A stretch of DNA of 35,175 nucleotides from the NCBI GenBank assembly GCA_947460235.1, contig CANHGK010000008.1, positions 77,453 through 112,627 on the forward strand, given 5' to 3'. Below the pieces are notes generated by a model, which saw only the letters and a program-made list of their open reading frames with translations, was not told the DNA's origin and made no database searches. The first letter of the stretch is position 1, and each line of letters starts with the position of its first letter. Of the stretch, positions 26,283 through 34,600 are shown piece by piece. The DNA comes from Paenibacillaceae bacterium. GTDB taxonomy: Bacteria; Bacillota; Bacilli; Paenibacillales; CANHGK01. The translations under genes and the position numbers were made by a program.

Positions 26283-26328
26283 AAAAAATAGACGGAAGTA
26301 GCAACGCTAGTTTGCTATTTCCGTCTAT
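26283..26328 (-). terminator. Rho-independent terminator after the NAGPA-domain gene
   Basis: Read on the minus strand, ATAGACGGAAATAGCAA and TTGCTACTTCCGTCTAT form a 17-base stem (one G-T/A-C change) with a short loop, then a T6 run. It lies 5 bases beyond the stop codon of the gene at 26334. Confidence 0.82.
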
Positions 26329-26333
26329 AATGT

Positions 26334-27467
26334 TTATTGATTTGTGAGATTGTAGTTTTTCCTGTTTTTCTTACTTACAGCATTAATGCTTTTTGGGTTT
26401 TTCCCTTCCCAAATGTTTGGGTTCAATACCTTTGCAGGATTGTCGTAAACGAGAAATGCCGTTGGGACATAGCGTTCGCCATATTTGCTGCACGGGTTAT
26501 TAATGATTTGATTTTTATAGACGAGCACCGTAGATGCACCGCCATCTAAGTTCGCGGCAATCACTGCACCATGTTTCAAAAATAATTCTTGAACATCATA
26601 TAGCGTCGCGCCGATGCTGCGTTGTTGCCGGCCATCAATAATAGCAAACAGGATTGATCCGTCTTCTCGTTGAGCCATTGCTGTTCGAGGTGCAATTCCC
26701 CATCCGCTTGCTGCGTCGGGAATTTGTCCGACACCATTCACGATAAACCTTGGAGCGAACGTAACAGCCTCTTGAACACCCAGTTGATCGAGCTCATTTG
26801 CCGTATATTTACCGGCGACCATTTTACCGTCACGATCAATTCCAACAATATGTTGTGGGACAGTTCTACTGGTACTATTATAATAGAGACGACCACCCGA
26901 CATGACAAGTCCAATTGGTTTGAATCCGTTACCTCGCCAATTTGTGTCTACAAATCCGCCGGCATTGACACCTGCAATTGCACCGGTACGGGACACCATA
27001 TGAGATACTTGTTCTCCAGTACCATCGGTGCTAGTAACGATGACGCGTATTTTTTTTGGGTCTGAAATGGTTAGTAAATATCCGCTCCATCCGCTACCTG
27101 AAATTACTTCATAGGTGACCGATGGTTTCTGTTCCTCAACGATATGTACGTGATGCAAATCTGGAATTACAGCATACTCATCTGCGCGGTCTACCCAAAA
27201 TTTAACGCGATTCGCAAGTGCTTCCGTTCCAATCAAATATTTTGCCCATTCTCTGTGTTGCGTAATAATAACGGAATCAGCAATAACGAGTCGGACTTGT
27301 GAACCAGTATCCGTAAAGTAAAACCAAGTAAACCATCCAAGGACCGCTACTAAAGTACTCCAGCGGAGACGCCGCCAAAACGGATTAACTATTTTTTTCT
27401 TGTGCTTGCCGAATTTTTCAAGACGACTGAGCGTGCCAACTGATTGATGTTTATTTAATTCACTCAA
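26334..27467 (-). CDS. Phosphodiester glycosidase (NAGPA-domain) membrane-anchored protein
   Basis: 377 residues if the TTG at 27467 starts it: AAAGGAAG lies 6 bases ahead of this TTG, while the in-frame ATG at 27518 has no ribosome site. A basic N-terminus and one membrane helix (STLVAVLGWFTWFYF) predict a protein anchored with its body outside the cell. The C-terminal 230 residues match the NAGPA fold: GAIAGVNAGGF, KPIGLVMSGG, APRTAMAQ, LFAIIDGR and the key LDGGASTVLV. Members cleave phosphodiester bonds to sugars or act on exopolysaccharide or wall glycans; the substrate here is unknown. It is transcribed away from the PdaA-like gene and has its own terminator. Confidence 0.8.
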   Translation of the reverse strand: MSELNKHQSVGTLSRLEKFGKHKKKIVNPFWRRLRWSTLVAVLGWFTWFYFTDTGSQVRLVIADSVIITQHREWAKYLIGTEALANRVKFWVDRADEYAVIPDLHHVHIVEEQKPSVTYEVISGSGWSGYLLTISDPKKIRVIVTSTDGTGEQVSHMVSRTGAIAGVNAGGFVDTNWRGNGFKPIGLVMSGGRLYYNSTSRTVPQHIVGIDRDGKMVAGKYTANELDQLGVQEAVTFAPRFIVNGVGQIPDAASGWGIAPRTAMAQREDGSILFAIIDGRQQRSIGATLYDVQELFLKHGAVIAANLDGGASTVLVYKNQIINNPCSKYGERYVPTAFLVYDNPAKVLNPNIWEGKNPKSINAVSKKNRKNYNLTNQ

Positions 27468-27562
27468 TGCCGTCTTCCTTTCGATGCATAAATTCGTAAC
27501 GCTGATTTGTTCTATCATATCTTATCGGAAATCGACAATACATAGCTAAGGGTGAATATTCA

Positions 27563-28576
27563 ATGACAACAAGATATAATCGTTTTTTTGATCGTTTTTT
27601 ACGATGTAGTTTGTCGATCGGTTTGATCGTTGTGCTCAATAGCTGTAGTTATTTTTCAACGTCAAAACAAACTACTCATCATTCAATTGCTTCAAACAAA
27701 TCGCAACAAGAGGTCGCGCCAAAAGATGAAGTTGTTGAATTGTTAATTGAAGAAACAGCTACCATCCCGCCAACGGAAACAACCATTGCTTCAACACCGA
27801 TCGCGTCGATTGAAAATTCATTGCAATCTGAAGTAAGTTCGTCCGCTTTACCAATCGTAACCAGCACACCAAATCCAAAACTTTTTGGAAAGCAACCAGA
27901 ACGAGATCAAGCACAGTCATGGTACTATATGAAACGAGGGAAAGGCAACGTCCCACGGTTTCCGATCACGGCATGGTTTAAAACCGAACAACATGTGAAA
28001 TGGGTTGGTCAAGGCAAAAAGGTATATTTGACCTTTGATAACGGTGCGGATATGGGAGATATTGATCGGTTAATTGCCGCTCTGGATAACTACCAAGTAA
28101 AAGCAACTTTTTTTATTACGGGAACAAATATGAAAAAGCATCCGGATGAAATTAAGCGATTGATAGCCGATGGTCAAATGGTTTGTAACCATTCATACAC
28201 GCATCACGATTTTACTGCGATGACGGATGAACAAATTTTGAAAGAACTCCACGACACGGAAGCAGTATATGAAGAGATTACCGGCGAACAAGGTCCGAAG
28301 TATTTTCGCTATCCATACGGGAAGTTCACGTCACACACGCTTGACTTGATTGCAACAGAAGGATATACAACTGTTTTTTGGTCGACTGCAATGAAAGATT
28401 GGTTACCTCGCAAAAATGGCGCGATTGACGCGTACAATGATGTGATGAATAATCTTCATGATGGAAATGTGATTTTGATGCATCAAGGTTCCAAAGATAA
28501 TGTGGATGCATTGGAAAATATCTTGAAAACTGTGATTGATGCTGGCTACGAATTCGAGTTGATGGACAAGTTATAA
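27563..28576 (+). CDS. PdaA-like polysaccharide deacetylase, probable lipoprotein
   Basis: 337 residues. The N-terminal hydrophobic segment ends in IVVLNSC, a passable lipobox, so the protein is probably attached to the outer membrane face. A Ser/Thr-rich spacer (about 35-110) leads to a NodB deacetylase domain with VYLTFDNGADMG (motif 1), NHSYTHHDF (motif 2, metal-binding His), FRYPYGKFT (motif 3) and VILMHQGS (late His motif). TFDNG instead of TFDDG is also found in Bacillus PdaA, which deacetylates muramic acid in spore cortex peptidoglycan, so a wall substrate is more likely than chitin. AAGGGTGA 7 bases before ATG 27563 supports the start. It precedes murI and an M14 peptidase on the same strand. 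Confidence 0.85.
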   Translation: MTTRYNRFFDRFLRCSLSIGLIVVLNSCSYFSTSKQTTHHSIASNKSQQEVAPKDEVVELLIEETATIPPTETTIASTPIASIENSLQSEVSSSALPIVTSTPNPKLFGKQPERDQAQSWYYMKRGKGNVPRFPITAWFKTEQHVKWVGQGKKVYLTFDNGADMGDIDRLIAALDNYQVKATFFITGTNMKKHPDEIKRLIADGQMVCNHSYTHHDFTAMTDEQILKELHDTEAVYEEITGEQGPKYFRYPYGKFTSHTLDLIATEGYTTVFWSTAMKDWLPRKNGAIDAYNDVMNNLHDGNVILMHQGSKDNVDALENILKTVIDAGYEFELMDKL

Positions 28577-28638
28577 TCGCGATGCACGAAATAATTTGAC
28601 GATACATATCATATGACAAAAAGGATGCGAAATTTGCT

Positions 28639-29451
28639 GTGCAACAACCTATTGCAATATTGGATTCCGGCGTTGGCGGCTTGACCGTAGCGAAAGAAGT
28701 GATGCGTCAACTGCCTCAGGAAAAATTGATTTATTTTGGTGATACTGCCCGCACGCCATACGGATCGCGTCCTGCCCAAGAAGTCGGATTGTTTACGCGT
28801 CAGATTATTGATTTTTTAATGCAATATAAGCCCAAAATGATTGTCATTGCTTGTAATACAGCTACTGCGGTGGCTTTAGAAGAATCGAAACAACGCTTGA
28901 ATATTCCAGTCATAGGTGTCGTGCACCCAGGCGCTCGTGCAGCCATCAAAAGCACACGGAAAAATGTGGTTGGTGTTATTGGTACGGAAGGTACGATTAA
29001 AAGCGGTGCCTACGAACGGGCGTTGAAACAAATTTCGCCATCAATCAATGTAATTAGTTTGGCGTGTCCGACGTTAGTGCCACTTGTTGAAAGTGGCCTA
29101 TTCAAAGACAGTCAAGTCACTGCCACGGTTGCGGAAGCGTTGAAGCCACTGCTATCGATTGAATTAGATTGTTTAATCTTAGGGTGTACTCATTATCCGT
29201 TTTTAATGAAGCCAATGAAGGCGGTTGTTGGTCCGAATGTCCGATTAATTAGCTCAGCGGATGAGACAGCTCGGGAAATCAGTACGATTTTGTATCATCG
29301 CAGTCAATTGGCGCACACGGCGGATGCACCGGTGCATCAATTTTTCTCAAGTGGTGATGCACAGAAATTTCACGATATTGCCGTTGATTGGCTTGGAGAA
29401 GAAATGAAACAGCAAACCATCGTTTGGCAAACTGCTGCTGTCGGCGAGTGA
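28639..29451 (+). CDS. murI: Glutamate racemase
   Basis: Interconverts L- and D-glutamate for peptidoglycan synthesis in the cytoplasm. The 270 residues match the family length. Signatures: ILDSGVGGLTVAKE at the N-terminus, YFGDTARTPYG, the first catalytic Cys in VIACNTATAVAL, GVVHPGARAA, and the second catalytic Cys in LILGCTHYPFL. The start is GTG at 28639 with AAAAAGGATG about 12 bases ahead; no better in-frame start is visible. It lies 62 bases after the PdaA-like gene and 41 bases before the M14 peptidase. Confidence 0.95.
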   Translation: MQQPIAILDSGVGGLTVAKEVMRQLPQEKLIYFGDTARTPYGSRPAQEVGLFTRQIIDFLMQYKPKMIVIACNTATAVALEESKQRLNIPVIGVVHPGARAAIKSTRKNVVGVIGTEGTIKSGAYERALKQISPSINVISLACPTLVPLVESGLFKDSQVTATVAEALKPLLSIELDCLILGCTHYPFLMKPMKAVVGPNVRLISSADETAREISTILYHRSQLAHTADAPVHQFFSSGDAQKFHDIAVDWLGEEMKQQTIVWQTAAVGE

Positions 29452-29492
29452 GTTGATTAGTTTTCTCTTAATGTAAAAGGAGGCGAGCTGCA

Positions 29493-30329
29493 ATTTCCGA
29501 TATCATTAAACTTGTTGATCGGTTGGGCGGGAAATTGGAGCAGTCACAAAAACATATTATTGGATATTCATTTAAGGGACGTCCGATTTGGGCATTCACT
29601 TGTGGGAACGGTCCGAAGTCTTTGCATATTAATGCGTCAGTGCATGCGAACGAATGGATTACTACGATTGTTTTATTGCGATGGTTCATGAAAATGAACA
29701 GACGATATCGCAAAACGTATCTCAATGAAGATGCAATCAAAATTTGGGTCGTGCCACTTGTAAATCCGGACGGAGTCGATCTTGTCATGAATGGACGACG
29801 AAGCGACTGGAAAGCGAATGCTCGAGGTGTTGATTTGAATGATCAATTTCCGGCGGGTTGGGAAGTTGAACGTAAGCGGCGAGGGAAATTGAAAGCGGGC
29901 GCGCGTGATTTTGGTGGAGATGCACCATTGTCAGAATCGGAATCGATGGCATTGCATGATCTTGTTAAGAGAACATCTCCTGATGCTGTCGTTGCCTTAC
30001 ATACACAAGGTAGAGAAATTTATTATAATTATCGTGATTTTGAACCGCGTGATGCGGCCTGGTTGGCAAAGCAAATGGGGTTGGCTGTAACCAAAAATGC
30101 ATACCGAGCAGTGAAACTATCGAATAGTGATGCTGGATTTAAAGATTGGTTTATTCAGGAATTTAGAAAATATGGTTTTACAATTGAAATGGGCAGCGGA
30201 GTTAATCCACTGCCCATTAAGTACCATTCAACACTTTTAATTGAATTTGAAGCGATGATGAATGTATTATGCAATTTCATTGCGGGGCATACACCAACGA
30301 ACAAAGAATACCCGCCAAAGTACAAATAA
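29493..30329 (+). CDS. M14-family zinc carboxypeptidase (peptidoglycan gamma-D-glutamyl-type)
   Basis: About 278 residues. Zinc ligands are in SVHANEW (HxxE) and the later ALHTQG; substrate and catalytic signs include NPDGVDL, RGVDLNDQFP and the Glu in FTIEMGSG. The closest known type appears to be the gamma-D-glutamyl-L-diamino acid peptidases that trim wall peptides, which suits its place after murI. No signal peptide is visible, so it may act in the cytoplasm on recycled muropeptides or in the forespore. Start: the only strong ribosome site (AAAAGGAGG, 29475-29483) points to an ATT at 29493; the first conventional in-frame start, TTG 29523, has none and would remove the first 10 residues (DIIKLVDRL part) of a helix usual in this family. 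The last 63 bases overlap the DUF3054-like gene on the other strand. Confidence 0.83.
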   Translation: MSDIIKLVDRLGGKLEQSQKHIIGYSFKGRPIWAFTCGNGPKSLHINASVHANEWITTIVLLRWFMKMNRRYRKTYLNEDAIKIWVVPLVNPDGVDLVMNGRRSDWKANARGVDLNDQFPAGWEVERKRRGKLKAGARDFGGDAPLSESESMALHDLVKRTSPDAVVALHTQGREIYYNYRDFEPRDAAWLAKQMGLAVTKNAYRAVKLSNSDAGFKDWFIQEFRKYGFTIEMGSGVNPLPIKYHSTLLIEFEAMMNVLCNFIAGHTPTNKEYPPKYK

Positions 30330-30674
30330 AACACCATTAAATATAAATGCAACGATCGCGAATGATGCAATTGGAAGTTTATCAAAAAAGTAATATCTAA
30401 GTATTAGTGCGAGACCCAAAGCAACGAACCATCCGGCGATGACCCGGATGAGTCGTTCGCGCGAGCTCATTTCATGACAAAACGAAAATGCACGCGATGC
30501 GAAACCGATGATCGTCCAACTAATAATGAATGGTAAATAGGCCAGCACAGGGTACCATGTGTTATTATGAATGTCATGTTGTTGTAGTCCTATTAATATA
30601 AATAAAAACAAGATGACTGAATCTAGGATCCAAGAAAATAGCGAGAATCTTTTGAATATACTTAAAATTGTCAA
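30267..30674 (-). CDS. DUF3054-like four-helix membrane protein
   Basis: 135 residues from TTG 30674, which has GGAGG 7 bases ahead; the longer frame to 30827 has no ribosome site. Four hydrophobic segments are visible (SVILFLFILIG, YLPFIISWTIIGFA, VIAGWFVALGLALIL, FAIVAFIFNGVLFVLW). LDSVILFLFILIGLQQH and a Pro before the second helix resemble the DUF3054 family, which has no known function. The 3' end overlaps the M14 peptidase gene tail to tail by 63 bases. Confidence 0.65.
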   Translation of the reverse strand: MTILSIFKRFSLFSWILDSVILFLFILIGLQQHDIHNNTWYPVLAYLPFIISWTIIGFASRAFSFCHEMSSRERLIRVIAGWFVALGLALILRYYFFDKLPIASFAIVAFIFNGVLFVLWRVFFVRWCMPRNEIA

Positions 30675-30794
30675 GATAAAACCTCCAAAAAATGGAATAT
30701 AAGACTCGAAAAGTTTTGAAATATAGTGTATAATCAAATTGTAGTGTAAGCGTATGCACACCTCAAGGTGTAATTGGGAAGGATTTATGAATAA

Positions 30795-31022
30795 ATGGTT
30801 ACAAATGACATCAGAGTGTGTGATCACTGTCAGTTTTATAAATTAAAGTCGATCGTACCAAAGTTGAAGAAAATGGCAGGCGATTGTGAAATTCAAGTTG
30901 GCTGCAAATCGTATTGCGGTCCTTGCGCCAAGAAAGCGTTTGTTTACATTAACGGACGTTATGTGACAGGAAAAGATGAAGAAGAAGTGATTGCTAAAGT
31001 GATCCCATTAGTAAAAAAGTAA
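30795..31022 (+). CDS. DUF1450-family small cysteine-rich protein
   Basis: 75 residues. CDHCQFYKL and VGCKSYCGPCAKKAF give five Cys, and FVYINGRYVTGKDEEEVI gives the conserved end of the DUF1450 (YuzB-like) family. Its thioredoxin-like/ferredoxin-like Cys pattern suggests metal or redox binding, but the function is unknown. GGGAAGGA (30775-30782) lies 12 bases before ATG 30795. A TATAAT at 30729-30734 could be its -10, but no convincing -35 is seen. Confidence 0.8.
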   Translation: MVTNDIRVCDHCQFYKLKSIVPKLKKMAGDCEIQVGCKSYCGPCAKKAFVYINGRYVTGKDEEEVIAKVIPLVKK

Positions 31023-31150
31023 GCGGTTTAAAAATGTGAAGCCAAGTTATGATTGCTCAGGTTCTGTTCCCCTCCACGGAATAAGAAATCGAACGTTTAT
31101 TTCCAAATCCATTTGGTATGTGTAGTTTACACACGAGGGAGGGGATCGAT

Positions 31151-31525
31151 ATGTCTAACGGAAGAGTTATTACAGTTTTAGAGGCCCCATTTATGCAAAT
31201 GGTATTGGGTGCAATACTCGGAGATCTTGGTTTTGAGCTCGTCGGTAAAGCCACCAATGGAACGACTGGAATTAACTTGTTTGAAGAAACATCGCCGGAT
31301 CTTGTTTTTATGGATTTGATTTTACCAGACATGGAAGCAGCGGATGCCATTCATGCGATTACTGAAAAACATCCGAAGGCATATATTGTCGTATGTACGT
31401 CTCTCGGCAAACAAAAAGAAATTTTGGATTCACTCAAATGTGGAGCAAAAGACTTTACACTAAAACCGTTTACGCCACAAAGTATAAAAGAAATTACATC
31501 GAAAGCACTTACTTCTCACAGGTGA
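31151..31525 (+). CDS. Stand-alone CheY-like response regulator with altered acidic pocket
   Basis: 124 residues, a single receiver domain without output domain. Phospho-acceptor Asp in LVFMDLILPDM, Thr/Ser in VVCTSLGKQ and Lys in TLKPF are present, and CGAKDFTLKPF resembles CheY of Bacillus. The first acidic pair, normally DD before xxFM, reads LEAPFM, so one Asp is lost and the other is Glu, which could weaken magnesium binding or phosphorylation. AGGGAGGGG just before ATG 31151 is a strong ribosome site, so the in-frame ATG at 31118 is not needed. It is a candidate partner for the two CheA-like kinases. A terminator separates it from the amylase gene. Confidence 0.85.
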   Translation: MSNGRVITVLEAPFMQMVLGAILGDLGFELVGKATNGTTGINLFEETSPDLVFMDLILPDMEAADAIHAITEKHPKAYIVVCTSLGKQKEILDSLKCGAKDFTLKPFTPQSIKEITSKALTSHR

Positions 31526-31548
31526 AAAAGTAAGCGCTTTTATTTTTT
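31502..31548 (+). terminator. Rho-independent terminator after the CheY-like gene
   Basis: AAAGCACTTACTT (31502-31514) pairs with AAGTAAGCGCTTT (31528-31540) with one G-T pair, then a T-rich run. The stem includes the last codons of the gene. Confidence 0.72.
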
Positions 31549-31568
31549 AAAAAAGAACATCCTTTCGG

Positions 31569-31597
31569 TTGCGAATGATGATATTTTTATGTATGAT
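31569..31597 (+). promoter_or_regulatory. Sigma-A-type promoter of the amylase gene
   Basis: TTGCGA at 31569-31574 and TATGAT at 31592-31597 are 17 bases apart. The predicted start near 31604 lies just ahead of a cre site. Confidence 0.65.
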
Positions 31598-31607
31598 TAT
31601 CAATACG

Positions 31608-31621
31608 TGAAAGCGCTTAAT
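31608..31621 (+). promoter_or_regulatory. CcpA cre site at the amylase transcription start
   Basis: TGAAAGCGCTTAAT keeps the TGAAAGCGCTT core of the cre consensus and begins about 10 bases after the -10 element, a position used in catabolite repression of Bacillus amylase genes. Confidence 0.65.
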
Positions 31622-31657
31622 ATTTGCTTCGTTGTAGAGCATCGGGAGGTTTTTGTT

Positions 31658-34600
31658 GTGAATCGCAAAGTGATACGTTCGTTGTGTGGGGCACTTGCAT
31701 TACTCGTTACAGGACTTAGTTTTCCAATTCATACACTTACATATGAAAACGCTTTCTCAGTCGCGCCTGCGATTGCACTAGCGGCATCTCCAACGGCGAA
31801 TTCTAGTGATGTTGCTGAAATGGCCGCTACGATTGGTGATCTTCCATCAAAAGATAATCCTACAATGATGCAATATTTTGAGTGGTATTTGCCGAACGAC
31901 GGTGAACTTTGGAATAAACTTAACCGTGATGCGAAACATTTAGCGGATGTAGGGATTGATTCCGTTTGGATCCCACCATCATACAAAGGTGGCGGTTCTG
32001 AAGATGTCGGTTATGGTGTTTATGACGTTTACGATCTTGGTGAGTTCGATCAAAAAGGTTCTGTTCGAACCAAGTATGGATTCAAAGATCAGTTGAAGAG
32101 TGCGATCACTGAATTGCACAAGAATAATGTAAGCGTTTACGCAGACGTGGTGATTAACCATAAAGGGAATCAAGACGGTTCTGAAACCGTTCGTGCTGTT
32201 GAAGTAGACCCGCGTAATCGCAATCGCGAAACTTCAGGTGAATATGATATTCAAGCCTACACGAAATTTGAGTTTTGGGGACGCGGCGATAAATATTCAT
32301 CATTTAAGTGGCATGCAAATCACTTTACGGGCAACGATCCGGGCGGTCGTATTTTTCGATTCGTTGGTCCAGGTAAAGGTTGGAATACAGAAGTCGATAC
32401 CGAAAACGGAAGCTATGACTTTTTAATGTTTGCAGATATCGATTACAACAATCCAGAAGTCGTTACCGAAATGAAAAAATGGGGCGCTTGGTTTACAAAC
32501 GAACTTGACTTGGATGGATTCCGATTAGATGCGGTAAAACATATTAAATTTGATTTTATGCGCGATTTCATTTCAAATACACGCAAACAAACTGGTAAAA
32601 ACATATTTGCGGTTGGCGAATACTGGTCTGGAAACGTACAATTACTTGCTAATTACATCAAGAAAACGCAAGGCGTAGCATCATTATTTGACGTCCCACT
32701 GCATTATCGGTTTAACGATGTGTCCAAAGGCAACGGAAACTACGACATGCGTGAAATTTTGAAAGATACATTGAGTGGTACACAACCTGAGTACGCAGTG
32801 ACTTTCGTTGATAATCACGATACACAACCTGGACAAGCGCTTCAATCATTTGTAGGTCAGAACTTTAAGCAACAAGCTTACGGATTCATATTGACCCGCC
32901 AAGAAGGTATTCCATTAGTGTTTTACGGCGACTATTACGGAAATAATGGTCACGGCATGCAATCATACCAAGAAAAGATCGACAAGTTATTAAAAGCACG
33001 TAAGCTTTATGCATATGGGAAACAAACGGATTATATTGATGCACCGGACGTGATCGGTTGGACGCGCCAGGGAGATTCAAGTCATCCCAATTCCGGGCTT
33101 GCAACCGTGATTACTGATGGACAAGCGGGAACGAAAACAATGAATGTTGGTAAAAACCACGCAGGTGAAACGTGGTACGATATGACGGGCAACCGTAGCG
33201 ATACCGTCGTCATTAGTGGGGATGGATCCGCAGAATTTGGCGTGAATGATCATTCAATTTCTGTATATGTAATGAAAGGTGATGTGCCGCGCAAACCGGT
33301 GACGCCTGTCAACGATACGCCTGCACCCAAAGCAACCGTAGCACCAAAAACGCCGGTTCCGACTGAGGATGTAATCGGTACGACGGACAGTGGAACTACG
33401 ACGGAAGATGCAGTAACCATTTACTATCAAACGAAATCAGGTTTTGCGAAACCATATATTTATTTTCATAAAGCTGGAACGGCATGGGGAACGGCGCAAA
33501 CTCTTGCTTTGAACGAAGCAGACAATGAAGGATATGCATCGATTTCGATTCCATTGGGCGGTGCATCTGGTATTGAAGCTGCATTCAATGATAATAATGG
33601 TCATTGGGATAGCCGGAACATGAAAAATTACACTTTTTCAGTCGGTGAATCCACATTTAACCCTGGTAGTGGTAGTTCAGAGGGAACCATCAAATCAGGA
33701 TCACCTAGCGGAAATAAGGCAACGGCAACGCCTAAAGTAGTGGTAACACCGAGACCTACACCTACCCCGGTTGCAATAATTGAAACACCAATGCCACAGC
33801 CAACCGAGGAAGTTGCAGTAGATCCATCGCCAAGCGATGAGGAAGTTGAAGTAAGTTTTACACTCGCTCAAGTTCAACAAGCAATCAAAGCAAAAAAAGC
33901 ACTTCTATTAAATGAATTGAATGGCCGCATTGTGCTCCCGAATGATGCGTTGCAGTTGGTAAAACGTAGCGGTATTGAGTTGGGAATCGGAAATGTGTCG
34001 ATGACGTTTACTTCGGAATTAATGACTTCGATCTTGAAAGCAGCTTCAAAAAATAAATTGCAATTAGAGTCGTTATCCTTACAAGTCACGCAAACGAACC
34101 CTGAGACAAAAGCAGATTTGTTCGAAAAGGCACGACGTATGTCTAATGACGCAGCCCAACCTAGCGGAGACCTTTACGATTTTGATTTGTATTTAACAAC
34201 AAAATCGGGTGACTCGTATGCGATTTCACAATTCGAAAAACCATTATTGGTGCAAGTGAAACTTCCTGCAGGTGCAAATTCGAATGTCATCGGGTTTTAT
34301 CATGTTGATGACGAAGGGAACTTGGAATTCGTCGGTGGCCGTGTCGTCGGTGGTGTCGTTTCTGCGACATTGAAACATTTTAGTACGTATGGATCATTTG
34401 AGTATTACAAAAATTATGATGATATTGATGACTCCAATGAAGCGTCGCAAGCAATACGTGAATTGGCAGCAAAACATATCGTTACTGGTGTAAATGATAC
34501 ACAATTTGCGCCAAATAAAGCGGTAACTCGTGCAGAATTCGCATCGATTCTCGTTCGTGCATTAGGACTAGAAGCTGCAGAACCGTCAACGTTCACCGAT

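Noticed and set aside
26206-26304. N-terminal extension of the second kinase
   Set aside because: It starts within the terminator of the NAGPA-domain gene, while GTG 26205 has a near-perfect ribosome site.
30729-30734. TATAAT as part of a promoter for the DUF1450 gene
   Set aside because: It is a good -10 by sequence, but I found no -35 at 16-18 bases, so I did not list it as a separate feature.
31118-31150. Upstream ATG for the CheY-like gene
   Set aside because: The strong AGGGAGGGG site lies between this ATG and ATG 31151, so the shorter protein is the likely one.
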